64,000 bases of DNA from Alsobacter metallidurans (GTDB lineage Bacteria > Pseudomonadota > Alphaproteobacteria > Rhizobiales > Beijerinckiaceae). The stretch spans positions 434,001 to 498,000 of the forward strand of contig NZ_BMES01000001.1 of assembly GCF_014636935.1 (NCBI RefSeq), read 5' to 3'. This document shows positions 10,733 through 19,803 of this stretch, in pieces. The translations under genes and the position numbers were made by a program. Numbering within the stretch: the stretch's first letter is position 1; every line of letters begins with the position of its first letter. Under the pieces are notes generated by a model that was not told the DNA's origin, searched no databases, and was given only the letters and a program-made list of their open reading frames with translations.

Positions 10733-13453
10733 ATGACTGTTCAAGGCCCCGCCCTGACCCTGCCGGACGCCGCGCCCGAGGCGCCGGACGCGCGCCTCAC
10801 GCCCATGATGGCGCAGTATCTGGAGATCAAGCACGCCAATCCGGATTGCCTGCTGTTCTACCGGATGGGCGATTTCTACGAGCTGTTCTTCGGCGACGCC
10901 GAGATCGCGTCGCGCACGCTCGGCATCGTGCTCACCAAGCGCGGCAAGCACGCCGGCGAGGACATCCGCATGTGCGGCGTGCCGGTGGACCGGGCCGAGG
11001 ACTACCTGCAACGCCTGATCGCGGCCGGCCACCGCGTCGCCGTGTGCGAGCAGCAGGAGGACCCCGCCGAGGCCAGGAAGCGCGGCGCCAAGAGCGTGGT
11101 GAAGCGCGGCGTCGTGCGCCTGGTCACGCCCGGCACGATCACGGAGGAGACCCTGCTGGAGCCCGGCCGCGCCAGCCTGCTGGCCGCCGTGGCGCGCGTG
11201 CGGGCCGGGGAGGGGTGGACGTACGGGCTCGCGGCCGTGGACATCTCCACGGGCGCGTTCACGGTGGCGGAGGCGTCCGAGGGCGCGCTGGCGGCCGAGA
11301 TCGCCCGCCTGGAGCCGCGCGAGATCCTGGTCCCGGACGCGATCCTGGACGAGCCCGCGCTGCGCGCGCTGTGGCGCGAGACGCGCGCCCACGTCACCCC
11401 GCTCGCCCGCGACGGGCTGGACGCGGCCTCGGGCGAGCGGCGCCTGTGCGCGTTCTATGGCGTGAGCTCGCTCGCGGGCTTTGGCGCCTTCGCGCGCGCC
11501 GAGATCGCGGCCGCGGCTGCGGCGGTCGCCTATGTGGAGCGCACGCAGCTGGGCGCGCGGCCGCCCCTGTCCGCGCCCGCGCGCGAGGCCGCGGACGCCT
11601 GCATGGCCATCGACGCGGCTACGCGCGCCAGCCTGGAGCTCACGCGCACGCTCGCGGGCGAGCGCGCGGGCAGCCTCCTGGCCGCGGTGGACCGCACGCT
11701 CACGCCCGCCGGCGGGCGCCTCATGGCCGAGCGCCTGGCGGGCCCGCTCACGGACGCGGGCGCCATCAACGCGCGCCTGGACGCGGTCGCGTGGCTCGTG
11801 GACGACCCCGCGGCCAGGTCCGCGTTCCGCAGCGCGCTGAAGCGCGCGCCCGACATGGCGCGCGCCCTGTCGCGCCTGACGCTGGAGCGCGGCGGCCCGC
11901 GCGATCTCGCCGGCCTGCGCGACGGGCTCGCGGCCGCCCGCTCCCTCGGCGCCGCCCTCGCGCAGGCGGCCGTCCTCCCCGCCGAGCTCGCGCAGGCGGG
12001 CGCCGTCCTGCGCGGCATGGACGGCGCGCTGGAGGCCGCGCTCGCGGGCTGCCTGGCGGACGAGCTCCCGCTCAACAAGCGCGACGGCGGGTTCGTGCGC
12101 GCCGGCCACGATCCCGCGCTGGACGACGCGCGGGCGCTGCGCGACGAGAGCCGGCGCGTGGTCGCGGCCCTGCAGGCGCGCTACGCGGAGGAGACCGGCG
12201 CCCGCACGCTCAGGGTCAAGCACAACAACTTCCTCGGCTATTTCGTCGAGGTCCCGCAGGCGGTGGGCGAAACGCTGGTCAAGCCGCCGCTCAACGCCGT
12301 TTTCGTGCATCGCCAGACCATGCAGGGCGCGATGCGCTTCTCCACCGCCGAACTCGGCGACCTGGAGAGCCGCATCGCCTCTGCGGCCGACCGGGCGCTC
12401 GCGCTCGAACTCGCCCATTTCGACAGGCTGCGGGAGATGGCCGTGGCGGGCGCGGCCGGCCTCAAGGCGGTCGCGGCGGCGCTGGCGCGCATCGACGTCG
12501 CGGCCGCGCTGGCCGACCTCGCCGAGGCCGGCGGCTGGGTGCGCCCCGCCGTGGACGACAGCCTCGCCTTCGCGATCGAACGCGGGCGCCATCCGGTCGT
12601 GGAAGCCGCCCTGAAACGCGACGGCCAGCCCTTCGTGGCCAACGACGCGGACCTCTCCGCGCCGGAAGGCGGCCGCGGCGGCCGCATCGCGCTGATCACC
12701 GGCCCCAACATGGCTGGCAAGTCGACCTTCCTGCGCCAGAACGCCCTGATCGCCGTGCTGGCCCAGATGGGGTCCTTCGTGCCCGCCGCCCGCGCGCATC
12801 TGGGCGTGGTGGACCGCCTGTTCTCGCGCGTCGGCGCGGCCGATGATCTCGCGCGCGGACGCTCCACCTTCATGGTGGAGATGATCGAGGCCGCGGCCAT
12901 TCTCAACCAGGCGACTCCACGCTCGCTGGTGATCCTGGACGAGATCGGCCGCGGCACCGCCACCTTCGACGGCCTCTCGATCGCGTGGGCGACCATCGAG
13001 CACCTGCACGAGACCAACCGCTGCCGCTCACTCTTCGCCACCCATTTCCACGAGCTCACCGCGCTGGCGCGCCGGCTGCCTCGGCTGCTGAACCTTACCG
13101 TGCGGGTCACCGAGTGGCAGGGCGACGTCGTGTTCCTCCATGAGGTCGCGCCCGGCGTGGCGGACCGCAGCTATGGCGTGCAGGTGGCCAAGCTCGCCGG
13201 CCTGCCGCGCGCCGTGGTCGACCGCGCCCGCATGATCCTGGACGAGCTCGAAGCGTCCGAGCGCCAGGCGCCGGTGGATCGCATGGTGGACGACCTGCCG
13301 CTGTTTGCGGCGGCGCGCCCTACCGCCGGCTTCGCCGAAGCGCCGGCCGGCGCCGATCCGCTGCGCGATGCGCTAAAGGCCGTGGACCCGGACGCCCTGT
13401 CGCCGCGCGAGGCGCTGGAGGCGCTGTACCGCCTCAAGGCGGCGGCGCAATAG
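10733..13453 (+). CDS. mutS: DNA mismatch repair protein MutS
   Basis: MutS recognises mismatched and looped DNA and starts repair with MutL. The 906-residue protein has the mismatch-reading Phe-x-Glu in [12 protein letters not shown] near residue 47, then connector, lever and clamp domains. The C-terminal ATPase has Walker [14 protein letters not shown] (about residue 660), the Walker B segment [16 protein letters not shown] and the signature-region SFVPAARA. The length is normal for a bacterial MutS1. The gene is very GC-rich, which leaves the antisense frames open for long distances; these are not genes. It ends 80 bases before the pilus satellite cluster. Confidence 0.97.
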   Translation: MTVQGPALTLPDAAPEAPDARLTPMMAQYLEIKHANPDCLLFYRMGDFYELFFGDAEIASRTLGIVLTKRGKHAGEDIRMCGVPVDRAEDYLQRLIAAGHRVAVCEQQEDPAEARKRGAKSVVKRGVVRLVTPGTITEETLLEPGRASLLAAVARVRAGEGWTYGLAAVDISTGAFTVAEASEGALAAEIARLEPREILVPDAILDEPALRALWRETRAHVTPLARDGLDAASGERRLCAFYGVSSLAGFGAFARAEIAAAAAAVAYVERTQLGARPPLSAPAREAADACMAIDAATRASLELTRTLAGERAGSLLAAVDRTLTPAGGRLMAERLAGPLTDAGAINARLDAVAWLVDDPAARSAFRSALKRAPDMARALSRLTLERGGPRDLAGLRDGLAAARSLGAALAQAAVLPAELAQAGAVLRGMDGALEAALAGCLADELPLNKRDGGFVRAGHDPALDDARALRDESRRVVAALQARYAEETGARTLRVKHNNFLGYFVEVPQAVGETLVKPPLNAVFVHRQTMQGAMRFSTAELGDLESRIASAADRALALELAHFDRLREMAVAGAAGLKAVAAALARIDVAAALADLAEAGGWVRPAVDDSLAFAIERGRHPVVEAALKRDGQPFVANDADLSAPEGGRGGRIALITGPNMAGKSTFLRQNALIAVLAQMGSFVPAARAHLGVVDRLFSRVGAADDLARGRSTFMVEMIEAAAILNQATPRSLVILDEIGRGTATFDGLSIAWATIEHLHETNRCRSLFATHFHELTALARRLPRLLNLTVRVTEWQGDVVFLHEVAPGVADRSYGVQVAKLAGLPRAVVDRARMILDELEASERQAPVDRMVDDLPLFAAARPTAGFAEAPAGADPLRDALKAVDPDALSPREALEALYRLKAAAQ

Positions 13454-13533
13454 CGGGCCCAACGCCACGCATTAGCTGAAAATTCACCAATCCCCATCAT
13501 GCTCACCAAAAGGTTTACAGCGGGGATCGAGTG

Positions 13534-13998
13534 ATGCTGGGCGCTTCCAAGACACTGCGCGTGGGTGCGAAACTGGGCTTGCCGGTCTTCGCAGGCCTGT
13601 TGGCGTTCGCAGGCCCGGCCGCGGCGCTGGACAGCATCGTGGTGCAGACCGACCATGCCCAGGTGCTCAAGCTGCCGCCCAGGGCGACCACAATCGTGAT
13701 CGGCAATCCGATGATCGCGGACGTCGCCGTTCAGAAAAACGGCTCGATGGTGCTCACCGGCAAGAGCTATGGCGAAACCAATCTCATCGCGCAGGATTCC
13801 AGCGGCGCGGTGATCGGCGAGTCCAGGATCCGGGTGGAGGCTGCGTCGGAGAACATCATGGTGGTCCAGCGCGGCATGGAGCGCGAGACGTATTCCTGCG
13901 CGCCGAACTGCCAACCCACGATGTCGCTGGGCGACGTGCAGCGCCACTTCGAGAGCGTCGGCGCACAGACCACCAACCGCAACCAGCTCGCGAAGTAA
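13534..13998 (+). CDS. Stand-alone pilus N-terminal domain protein (CpaC N-domain-like)
   Basis: The 154-residue protein has a signal peptide ending near FAGPAAALDS, followed by a single T2SS/T3SS pilus N-terminal domain. The segment VLKLPPRATTIVIGNPMIADV parallels the first domain of the CpaC secretin encoded at 35.7 kb, but no secretin domain follows; a short Cys-containing tail (YSCAPNCQP) does. It should act in the periplasm. It is the first gene of a three-gene group with two TadE-like proteins, so a role in Tad pilus assembly is likely but inferred. ATG 13534 is chosen over the adjacent GTG at 13531. Confidence 0.8.
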   Translation: MLGASKTLRVGAKLGLPVFAGLLAFAGPAAALDSIVVQTDHAQVLKLPPRATTIVIGNPMIADVAVQKNGSMVLTGKSYGETNLIAQDSSGAVIGESRIRVEAASENIMVVQRGMERETYSCAPNCQPTMSLGDVQRHFESVGAQTTNRNQLAK

Positions 13999-14154
13999 TC
14001 GCCGCCGGAACCCTCGCATTCTGCCGGATATATTCGGCTTTGATTCATTATACGCGCAGGTTGAGCGCGCAATTGCGCTGAACCGAAACATACTCTCAAC
14101 CGGTCCTGATCAATCGTCCAAGGCGCGACGATGGTTCCGTATCGGAGATTGAGG

Positions 14155-14739
14155 ATGCAAACGTCCAACTCGCCACAGGCGAAGCCTGGACCGGCCCGGC
14201 CGCGCAAGCGCCGTGGCGTCTTCGCACGTTTCGGCCGTGATCGGCGCGGCTCCGTCGCGGTCGAGTTCGCGATGCTGGCCATTCCGTTCATCAGCCTCGT
14301 CTACGCGATCTTCGAAACCTCCATGGTGCACATCACCGGCCAGGTGCTGCAGACGGCCGTCACCGACGCGTCGCGCCTGGTGATGACCGGCCAGGCCCAG
14401 TCCGGCGGGTTTGACGCCGCGAAGTTCAAGACGGAGGTCTGCAACCGCGTCAAGGCGATGTTCGACTGCCCGACGCTCCTGAAGGTCGACGTCCGCGTGG
14501 CGACATCATTCGGCGCGGCGGACACGTCGCGGCCGCCGGTGAACTCGGGCAACCTGGATACAAACAGCTTCGCGTATGCGCCAGGTGGTCCCCGCACCAT
14601 CAACGTCGTGCGCGCCGTGATCGCCTATCCGATCATCCTGCCGCTCATCGGCCAGACCTTCGTGAACCTCAACGGCAACAAGCTCCTGATCATGGGCACC
14701 GCCGTGTTCCAGACCGAACCTTTCGCGGTGACGCCGTGA
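14155..14739 (+). CDS. TadE-like pilus protein
   Basis: The 194-residue protein has a basic N-terminus, then DRRGSVAVEFAMLAIPFISL, the prepilin-like TadE motif. A Gly before the hydrophobic helix and a Glu at +5 mark a probable site for the CpaA/TadV-type prepilin peptidase, leaving a minor pseudopilin. The C-terminal part is periplasmic, with a Cys pair near CNRVKAMFDC. GAGATTGAGG before ATG 14155 supports this start over ATG 14131. The gene overlaps the next TadE-like gene by one base (TGATG), so the two are translationally coupled. Confidence 0.85.
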   Translation: MQTSNSPQAKPGPARPRKRRGVFARFGRDRRGSVAVEFAMLAIPFISLVYAIFETSMVHITGQVLQTAVTDASRLVMTGQAQSGGFDAAKFKTEVCNRVKAMFDCPTLLKVDVRVATSFGAADTSRPPVNSGNLDTNSFAYAPGGPRTINVVRAVIAYPIILPLIGQTFVNLNGNKLLIMGTAVFQTEPFAVTP

Positions 14740-15386
14740 TGACCGCGTTGATGACCCGCCTGCGGCATGTTCCGGCTCTGCGCCGCGTGCTTTCGGCTGC
14801 TTCCGATACGCGCGGCGTCGCCGCCGTGGAGTTCGCCCTGATCCTGCCCGTGATGCTGGTGCTCTATATCGGCTCGGTGGAGGTTAGCCAGGGGCTCAGC
14901 GCCGACCGCAAGGTCGTGCTCCTCACCCGCACGCTCGCCGACCTCGTGACGCAGAACGACACGCTCAACAGCACGCAGGTGAGCCAGATTATGTCGGCCG
15001 GCACGGCCGTGATGTCCCCGATGGCGGCCAGCCCCATCGAGATGCGCATCACCAGCGTGGCGATCTCGGACGTCTCCGGCAAGGAGGCGACCGCCTGCTG
15101 GAGCCAAGCCAGCACGAACTGGTCGGGCACGCCGGCCAGCGCCTTTCCCAAAGGCTACATCTTCAACACCATCCAGGTTCCCACGGCCCTGCGGGCCGAC
15201 CCCGGGACCTCCGTGGTGCTGGCCGAGGTGCGGTATCCCTACAAGCCCGTGATGGGCTACGTGATCACCAGCACACTCACGCTCAGCGAGCGCATCTTCA
15301 TGCGTCCGCGCATCGCCGCCTATGTGAGCAACACCGACGTCGCCAACAGCGGCAAGCCCACGGCCGCAAGCGGCCCCTGCACCTGA
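14739..15386 (+). CDS. TadE/TadG-like pilus protein
   Basis: The protein has about 215 residues and carries RGVAAVEFALILPVMLVLYI near residue 30, the TadE-type pseudopilin helix, followed by a periplasmic domain. Unlike true TadG it is too short for a von Willebrand factor domain. The ATG at 14739 overlaps the previous stop; a GTG at 14736 is an alternative. It is the last gene of the pilus satellite group, about 18 kb before the main flp/cpa/tad cluster. No TadG-sized gene is present in either place. Confidence 0.82.
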   Translation: MTALMTRLRHVPALRRVLSAASDTRGVAAVEFALILPVMLVLYIGSVEVSQGLSADRKVVLLTRTLADLVTQNDTLNSTQVSQIMSAGTAVMSPMAASPIEMRITSVAISDVSGKEATACWSQASTNWSGTPASAFPKGYIFNTIQVPTALRADPGTSVVLAEVRYPYKPVMGYVITSTLTLSERIFMRPRIAAYVSNTDVANSGKPTAASGPCT

Positions 15387-15400
15387 GACCACGGCATCGA

Positions 15401-15433
15401 CCGCCACCCTCCCCTTGAGGGGGAGGGTGGCGG
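15401..15433. repeat. Family B palindrome (CCACCCTCCCC type)
   Basis: CCGCCACCCTCCCC pairs with GGGGAGGGTGGCGG around TTGA. It lies 15 bases after the TadE/G stop and may double as a transcription terminator or mRNA 3' stabiliser. Confidence 0.75.
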
Positions 15434-15487
15434 TCCGCGCCGTTCGGGAGGCCGCACTCCGTCATCAACTCGGTCGCTCAACTCTCG

Positions 15488-15590
15488 CGTCATCCCCGGC
15501 GGCGCGCAGCGCCGGGAGGGGTATCCCAGGTTGAGCATGTTGCTCTGGATCCCCTTGCCGACCTGCTGCGCAGGGCGCCGGGGATGACGG
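15488..15590. repeat. Family C palindromic repeat
   Basis: The termini CGTCATCCCCGGCG and CGCCGGGGATGACGG are inverted. An internal GCGCGCAGCGCC/CTGCGCAGGGCGC region gives further pairing. Confidence 0.8.
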
Positions 15591-15635
15591 CCCATCGAGG
15601 CGGACATCTCCTGGCGACAACCCGCGCCACCCTCA

Positions 15636-15720
15636 CGTCATTGCGAGCCTAGCGAAGCGATCCAGTCTTGAAGCCGGGCCTTTAGACTGGATTGCTTCGG
15701 CATCCGGCTTGCGATGACGG
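15636..15720. repeat. Family A palindromic repeat
   Basis: The arms CGTCATTGCGAGCCTAGCGA and CCGGCTTGCGATGACGG are inverted around AAGCCGGGCCTTTAGACTGG. This copy has a few substitutions relative to the others. Confidence 0.85.
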
Positions 15721-15795
15721 CGGAGAGGCCGGCGGGAGTCTGAGCGTCTGAGTACGGCGGTCCGACGGCGCGCACGGAAGCTTGCGCCGCCCTCT

Positions 15796-15879
15796 CGTCA
15801 TTGCGAGCGCAGCGAAGCAATCCAGGACTAAAGGCCGGGCCTCTACACTGGATTGCTTGCCTGCGGCTCGCGCTGCCGG
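15796..15879. repeat. Family A palindromic repeat
   Basis: The left arm CGTCATTGCGAGCGCAGCGA is intact; the right arm ends in a diverged GCTCGCGCTGCCGG. Together with the previous two repeats it fills the 15387-15899 gap, in which no gene is visible. Confidence 0.8.
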
Positions 15880-15899
15880 AGAGCGTCGGGCCGCACCCG

Positions 15900-17399
15900 T
15901 CAGATCGACTGGTTGTAGGCGCCCACCTCGGGGTTCTCGCGCAGCACCCCGTCCACGGCCTTGAACATCTCGCGCATGCGAGCTTCCGAGACCGGGCTCT
16001 CGATCACGACCACGAGCTCGGGCTTGTTGGACGAGGCGCGAACGAGGCCCCAGGTGCCGTCCTGCGCGGTGACGCGCACGCCGTTCACCGTGACGATGTC
16101 GCGGATGGGTTGGCCCGCGATGGCCTCGCCGGCCGCCTGCATGGCCTGGAAGCGCTGCGTGACCCGCTCGGACACTTGGTACTTCACCTCGTCGGCGCAG
16201 TGCGGCGACATGGTGGGGGTGCCGTAGGTTTTCGGCAGGGCGCGGTAGAGATCGGCCATGGTTTTGTCGGGGTTGCGGTCGAGCATGTCCAGAACCGCGA
16301 TCGCGGTGACGAGGCCGTCGTCATAGCCGCGGCCCACCGGGGCGTTGAAGAAGAAGTGGCCCGACTTCTCGAAGCCCGCGAGCGCCTTCAGGTCGGCGAC
16401 GCGCCGCTTGATGTAGGAGTGCCCGGTCTTCCAGTAGTCGGCCTTCACGCCGTTGGCCTGCAGCACGGGATCGGTCGCGAACAGGCCGGTGGACTTCACG
16501 TCCACCACGAAGGTCGCGCCGGGATGCAGGGCGGACAGGTCGCGCGCCAGCATGACGCCGATCTTGTCGGCGAAGATCTCCTCGCCCTCGTTGTCGACGA
16601 CGCCGCAGCGGTCGCCGTCGCCATCGAAGCCAAGGCCCACGTCGGCCCCGTGCTCCTTCACGGCGTGCGCCATGGCGTGGAGCATTTCCATGTCTTCGGG
16701 GTTCGGATTGTAGCGCGGGAAGGTGTGGTCGAGCTCGACGTCGAGCGGGATCACCTCGACGCCGAGCCGCTCCAGGATCTGCGGCGCGAAGGCGCCGGCC
16801 GTGCCGTTGCCGCAGGCGGCCACGACTTTGAGCTTGCGCTTGATCGGTGAGCGGGTGGTCAGGTCCGCGATGTATCGCTCGGGGAAGTTCTCGACGAAGT
16901 TGTAGGACCCGCCCTCGCGCGTCTCATACGCGCCCGAGAGCACGATCTCCTTCAGCCGGCTCATCTCGTCCGGCCCAAACGTCACCGGGCGCTGGGCCCC
17001 CATCTTCACGCCGGTCCAGCCGTTGTCGTTGTGCGAGGCCGTCACCATCGCGACGCAGGGCACGTCAAGCTCGAACTGGGCGAAATACGCCATGGGCGAG
17101 AGCGCCAGCCCGATGTCGTGGACCCGGCAGCCGGCCGCCATCAGGCCGTTGATCAGCGCCATCTTGATGGCCGACGAATAGCCGCGGAAATCATGGCCCG
17201 TGACGATCTCGGGCTTCACGCCCATTCCGCGGATCAGCGCGCCAAGGCCCATCCCGAGGGCCTGGACGCCCATCAGGTTGATCTCTTTCTCGAACAGCCA
17301 GCGGGCGTCGTATTCCCGGAAGCCAGTGGGCTTCACCATCGGGAGGGTCTCGTAGCCATACGTATTGGTGTGAAGGAGGGGGACGGGTTTTGGGAACAT
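15900..17399 (-). CDS. Phosphomannomutase/phosphoglucomutase
   Basis: The 499-residue enzyme interconverts hexose 1- and 6-phosphates for exopolysaccharide and LPS precursor supply. The phosphoserine loop is in VTASHNDNGWTGVKMG, the Mg-binding loop is GFDGDGDRCGVVD, and the sugar-binding loop is near FEKSGHFFF. The length is close to that of AlgC-type enzymes. The frame is open far upstream, but the protein similarity begins at MFPKPVPLLHTN, so ATG 17399 is chosen. The upstream neighbour is the aspartic protease gene on the same strand, 188 bases away. The exact substrate preference (mannose or glucose) cannot be seen. Confidence 0.92.
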   Translation of the reverse strand: MFPKPVPLLHTNTYGYETLPMVKPTGFREYDARWLFEKEINLMGVQALGMGLGALIRGMGVKPEIVTGHDFRGYSSAIKMALINGLMAAGCRVHDIGLALSPMAYFAQFELDVPCVAMVTASHNDNGWTGVKMGAQRPVTFGPDEMSRLKEIVLSGAYETREGGSYNFVENFPERYIADLTTRSPIKRKLKVVAACGNGTAGAFAPQILERLGVEVIPLDVELDHTFPRYNPNPEDMEMLHAMAHAVKEHGADVGLGFDGDGDRCGVVDNEGEEIFADKIGVMLARDLSALHPGATFVVDVKSTGLFATDPVLQANGVKADYWKTGHSYIKRRVADLKALAGFEKSGHFFFNAPVGRGYDDGLVTAIAVLDMLDRNPDKTMADLYRALPKTYGTPTMSPHCADEVKYQVSERVTQRFQAMQAAGEAIAGQPIRDIVTVNGVRVTAQDGTWGLVRASSNKPELVVVIESPVSEARMREMFKAVDGVLRENPEVGAYNQSI

Positions 17400-17587
17400 G
17401 AGCCTGCCGATGATGTGCTGATCGTGCGCCACGCTGGCCCGAAAGAGGCAGCGCCGCAACGGTTTCAAAAGCGTTAGAGCCTGCTGCGAAAAGGTGGGAT
17501 CCGGCTGTTTTCGCGAACATGCCCGCAGGCCGGAGGCGACGCCATGGCGCCGAGGTTCACGGAAACGCGGCGGATGCCCCGGACCGA

Positions 17588-18127
17588 CTACTGGGTGAGA
17601 ACGAGGCGCCCTTGGGCGAACTCCATGCCGCCCAGCCGCCGCAGAAAGGACATGCCCAGCAGCGTGCCGGTGAGACGGCCAGGCGGCATCACCATGGCTT
17701 CCACGTCGCGCACCACGATGCCGTTGAGGCGCACCTCCGGCAGGCGCACCTGGGCGGCCCGGATGACCCCGTTGGCGGTGTTCACCGGAATGCGGAAGTC
17801 GGCGCCGGCCGGAAACACGCCGACGCGCCGCGCGTCCTCGGCCGAAAGCGCGACCGCGGACGCGCCGGTGTCCACCAGCGTGCGGACGATGATGTTGTTG
17901 ATCTGCAGGTTGGCGACGAAATGCCCGCGCGCGTCGGCCGCCAGCGTCACGGTGGCGCGGCCCTGGGCGTTGCGCGCTGGCGGGGCCGGCGCGGTCGACG
18001 CCGGTTCCGGCGTCACGGCGGTCTGCGCCGCCACGGCGGCCGTGGGCGCAGGCGGACGGCCGACGGATTTCACCGCGAACACGCTGACCAGAACAATGAA
18101 TGCGGCGGTGGCGGCGATCTTCAGCAT
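17588..18127 (-). CDS. Retropepsin-like aspartic protease (clan AA, TIGR02281 family)
   Basis: The 179-residue protein has one N-terminal hydrophobic anchor (residues 2-20), a Pro/Ala-rich linker, and a single retropepsin-like domain from about residue 60. The catalytic signature is VRTLVDTGASAVALS (D-T-G), with the flap-like segment VNTANGVIRAA and the late LLGMSFLRRLGG. Such single-domain proteases must dimerise to form an active site. The predicted location is the periplasmic face of the inner membrane. The natural substrate is unknown. Confidence 0.88.
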   Translation of the reverse strand: MLKIAATAAFIVLVSVFAVKSVGRPPAPTAAVAAQTAVTPEPASTAPAPPARNAQGRATVTLAADARGHFVANLQINNIIVRTLVDTGASAVALSAEDARRVGVFPAGADFRIPVNTANGVIRAAQVRLPEVRLNGIVVRDVEAMVMPPGRLTGTLLGMSFLRRLGGMEFAQGRLVLTQ

Positions 18128-18231
18128 GACGTCTCCTCGCCGAGACCCTACACCGGCCCGTGTTCAGCCGGCGTTTGCGCCCGATCGCGGATTGCGCGCT
18201 TTGCCGTAACCCCTCGTTCAGCCTGTTTCGC

Positions 18232-19137
18232 TCAGGCCTGGAAGCCCGCCACCGCGGCGTCGATCGCCTCCCGGGTGGGGATGCTGGTCTGCGCCCCCTC
18301 GGCCGCGCAGGCGAGGCTGCCGGCCGCTGCGGCGCGCGCCAGCGCGGTGGTGAATCCGAGCCCGCCATCCATCGCGGCCGCGAGCGCGCCGCAGAAGGTG
18401 TCGCCCGCCGCCGTGGTGTCGAGCGGGGTGACCGGCAAGGCCGGCGCGGCGCGGCGCAGGCCGCCCGTCCACCCCACCGCGCCGTCGGCGCCGAGCGTCA
18501 CGATGGTCGAGACGCCGTGCCGGGCGTCGATGTCGCGCGCGATGGCGTCCGGCTCGCCCGCGATGTCGAGCCCGGCGCCCACGATCACGGCCTCGTGCTC
18601 GTTCACGATCAGGAGGTCGAGGCAGGCCAGAAGGGCGGGATCGAGCCGGCCTGCGGGCGCGGCGTTCAGGATCACCCGCGCTCCGGCCTTATTGGCGATC
18701 CTAGCGGCCGCCAGAGCCTCGGCGTCCGGAACCTCCCGCTGCAGCAGCAGCGTGTCGCCATCGCCAAGCGGCGCATCGTGCAGCTGTTCGGCGCTGACAT
18801 GCGCATTCGCGCCAGCCGCCACCACGATGGCGTTCTCGCCGCCGTCCGACACGCTGATGAAGGCCGCGCCCGTGGGGGCGTCCACGGTGGCCACGCGGCT
18901 GAGGTCCACCCCGTCCCGCTCCAGCAGCGACAATGCGAGCGGCCCGAAGGGATCTCGCCCCACAGCGCCGACCAGCGCGACGGCTGCGCCGGCGCGCCGG
19001 GCCGCGAGCGCCTGGTTGGCGCCCTTGCCGCCGGGGATCACCGCGTATCCAGGACCCAGGATGGTCTCGCCCGGCCCGGGGATGCGCTCCACCCGGGTGA
19101 CGAAATCGACGTTGACCGAACCAAACACCACGATCAT
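18232..19137 (-). CDS. rbsK: Ribokinase family sugar kinase
   Basis: The 301-residue PfkB-family kinase opens with VVFGSVNVDFVTRV and carries PGGKGANQALAARRAGA (sugar-binding signature) and DTTAAGDTFCGALAA (anion hole and catalytic Asp). This pattern is typical of ribokinase, which makes ribose 5-phosphate. It overlaps the dgoA stop by 4 bases and is the last gene of a glk-dgoK-dgoA-rbsK operon. That setting leaves open a different sugar or sugar-acid substrate. Ribose 5-phosphate could also come from the nucleoside pathway encoded further right. Confidence 0.85.
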   Translation of the reverse strand: MIVVFGSVNVDFVTRVERIPGPGETILGPGYAVIPGGKGANQALAARRAGAAVALVGAVGRDPFGPLALSLLERDGVDLSRVATVDAPTGAAFISVSDGGENAIVVAAGANAHVSAEQLHDAPLGDGDTLLLQREVPDAEALAAARIANKAGARVILNAAPAGRLDPALLACLDLLIVNEHEAVIVGAGLDIAGEPDAIARDIDARHGVSTIVTLGADGAVGWTGGLRRAAPALPVTPLDTTAAGDTFCGALAAAMDGGLGFTTALARAAAAGSLACAAEGAQTSIPTREAIDAAVAGFQA

Positions 19138-19781
19138 GCGCGCGCCGCCTTGAATTCTTCATAAGCCTGCAGGAACAGGCGGGCCTTGTCGCCGACCTGC
19201 GCGGCCGCATCGCCGGGCTTGAACAGCGCCGAGCCCAACCCGAAGCCGCTCACGGGGCCGTCCGCGTAGCGCGGGAGGGTGTCGGGCGTGATTCCGCCCA
19301 CCATCACGAGCGTGGCGCCCTTCGGCAGCACGGCCCCCATGGCCTTGGCGCCGGCCGGGCCGATGACCTCGCCGGGGAAGAATTTCAAAACGTCCGCGCC
19401 AGCGTCCAGCGCCGCATAGGCCTCGGTGGGCGTCATCACGCCCGGCGCGGAAACGAGGCCGAGCGCCTTGGCGCGGCGGATCACGTCCGGGTTGGCGTTG
19501 GGTGAAACGATCAGCGTGCCGCCCGCGTGCGCGACCGCATCCACGTCGGGAACGCGCACCACCGTGCCGGCGCCCACCACGGCGCGGCCGGCCAGCGCCG
19601 TCGCGAGCCGGCCGATGCTGTCCAGCGGCTCGGGCGAGTTCAGCGGCACTTCCAGGATGGTGAAGCCCGCGCCCGCCAGCGCCTCGCCCACCGCCACGGC
19701 CTCGTCGGGCCGTAGCCCGCGCAGGATCGCGATCAGCGGGCAGCGCGCATAGGCGGCTTGGAAGGCGGCGGTGTGGGACAT
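19134..19781 (-). CDS. dgoA: 2-dehydro-3-deoxy-6-phosphogalactonate aldolase
   Basis: This 215-residue class I aldolase splits 2-keto-3-deoxy-6-phosphogalactonate into pyruvate and glyceraldehyde 3-phosphate in the De Ley-Doudoroff galactonate pathway. The catalytic Glu is in ILEVPLNSPEP and the Schiff-base Lys in DVLKFFPGEVIGP; GAGTVVRVPDVDAV is also typical. KDPG aldolases look similar, but LNSPEPLDSI and the adjacent dgoK favour the galactonate type. The start at 19781 is set by the family N-terminus and lies 22 bases after the dgoK stop. Confidence 0.92.
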   Translation of the reverse strand: MSHTAAFQAAYARCPLIAILRGLRPDEAVAVGEALAGAGFTILEVPLNSPEPLDSIGRLATALAGRAVVGAGTVVRVPDVDAVAHAGGTLIVSPNANPDVIRRAKALGLVSAPGVMTPTEAYAALDAGADVLKFFPGEVIGPAGAKAMGAVLPKGATLVMVGGITPDTLPRYADGPVSGFGLGSALFKPGDAAAQVGDKARLFLQAYEEFKAARA

Positions 19782-19803
19782 GGCTCGCGCCTTTCGGTTG
19801 GGA

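Noticed and set aside
10580-13009. An 809-codon open frame on the minus strand opposite mutS
   Set aside because: mutS is unmistakable on the other strand, and the antisense frame has no motif.
15636-15879. Closely spaced repeats that might suggest a CRISPR array
   Set aside because: Only two copies are adjacent, each is a palindrome of about 85 bases, spacers are not uniform, and no cas genes are present.
17399-18368. Upstream extension of the phosphomannomutase frame to give an 822-residue protein
   Set aside because: The added 322 residues overlap the aspartic protease gene in another frame and look like a shadow; the family N-terminus begins at ATG 17399.
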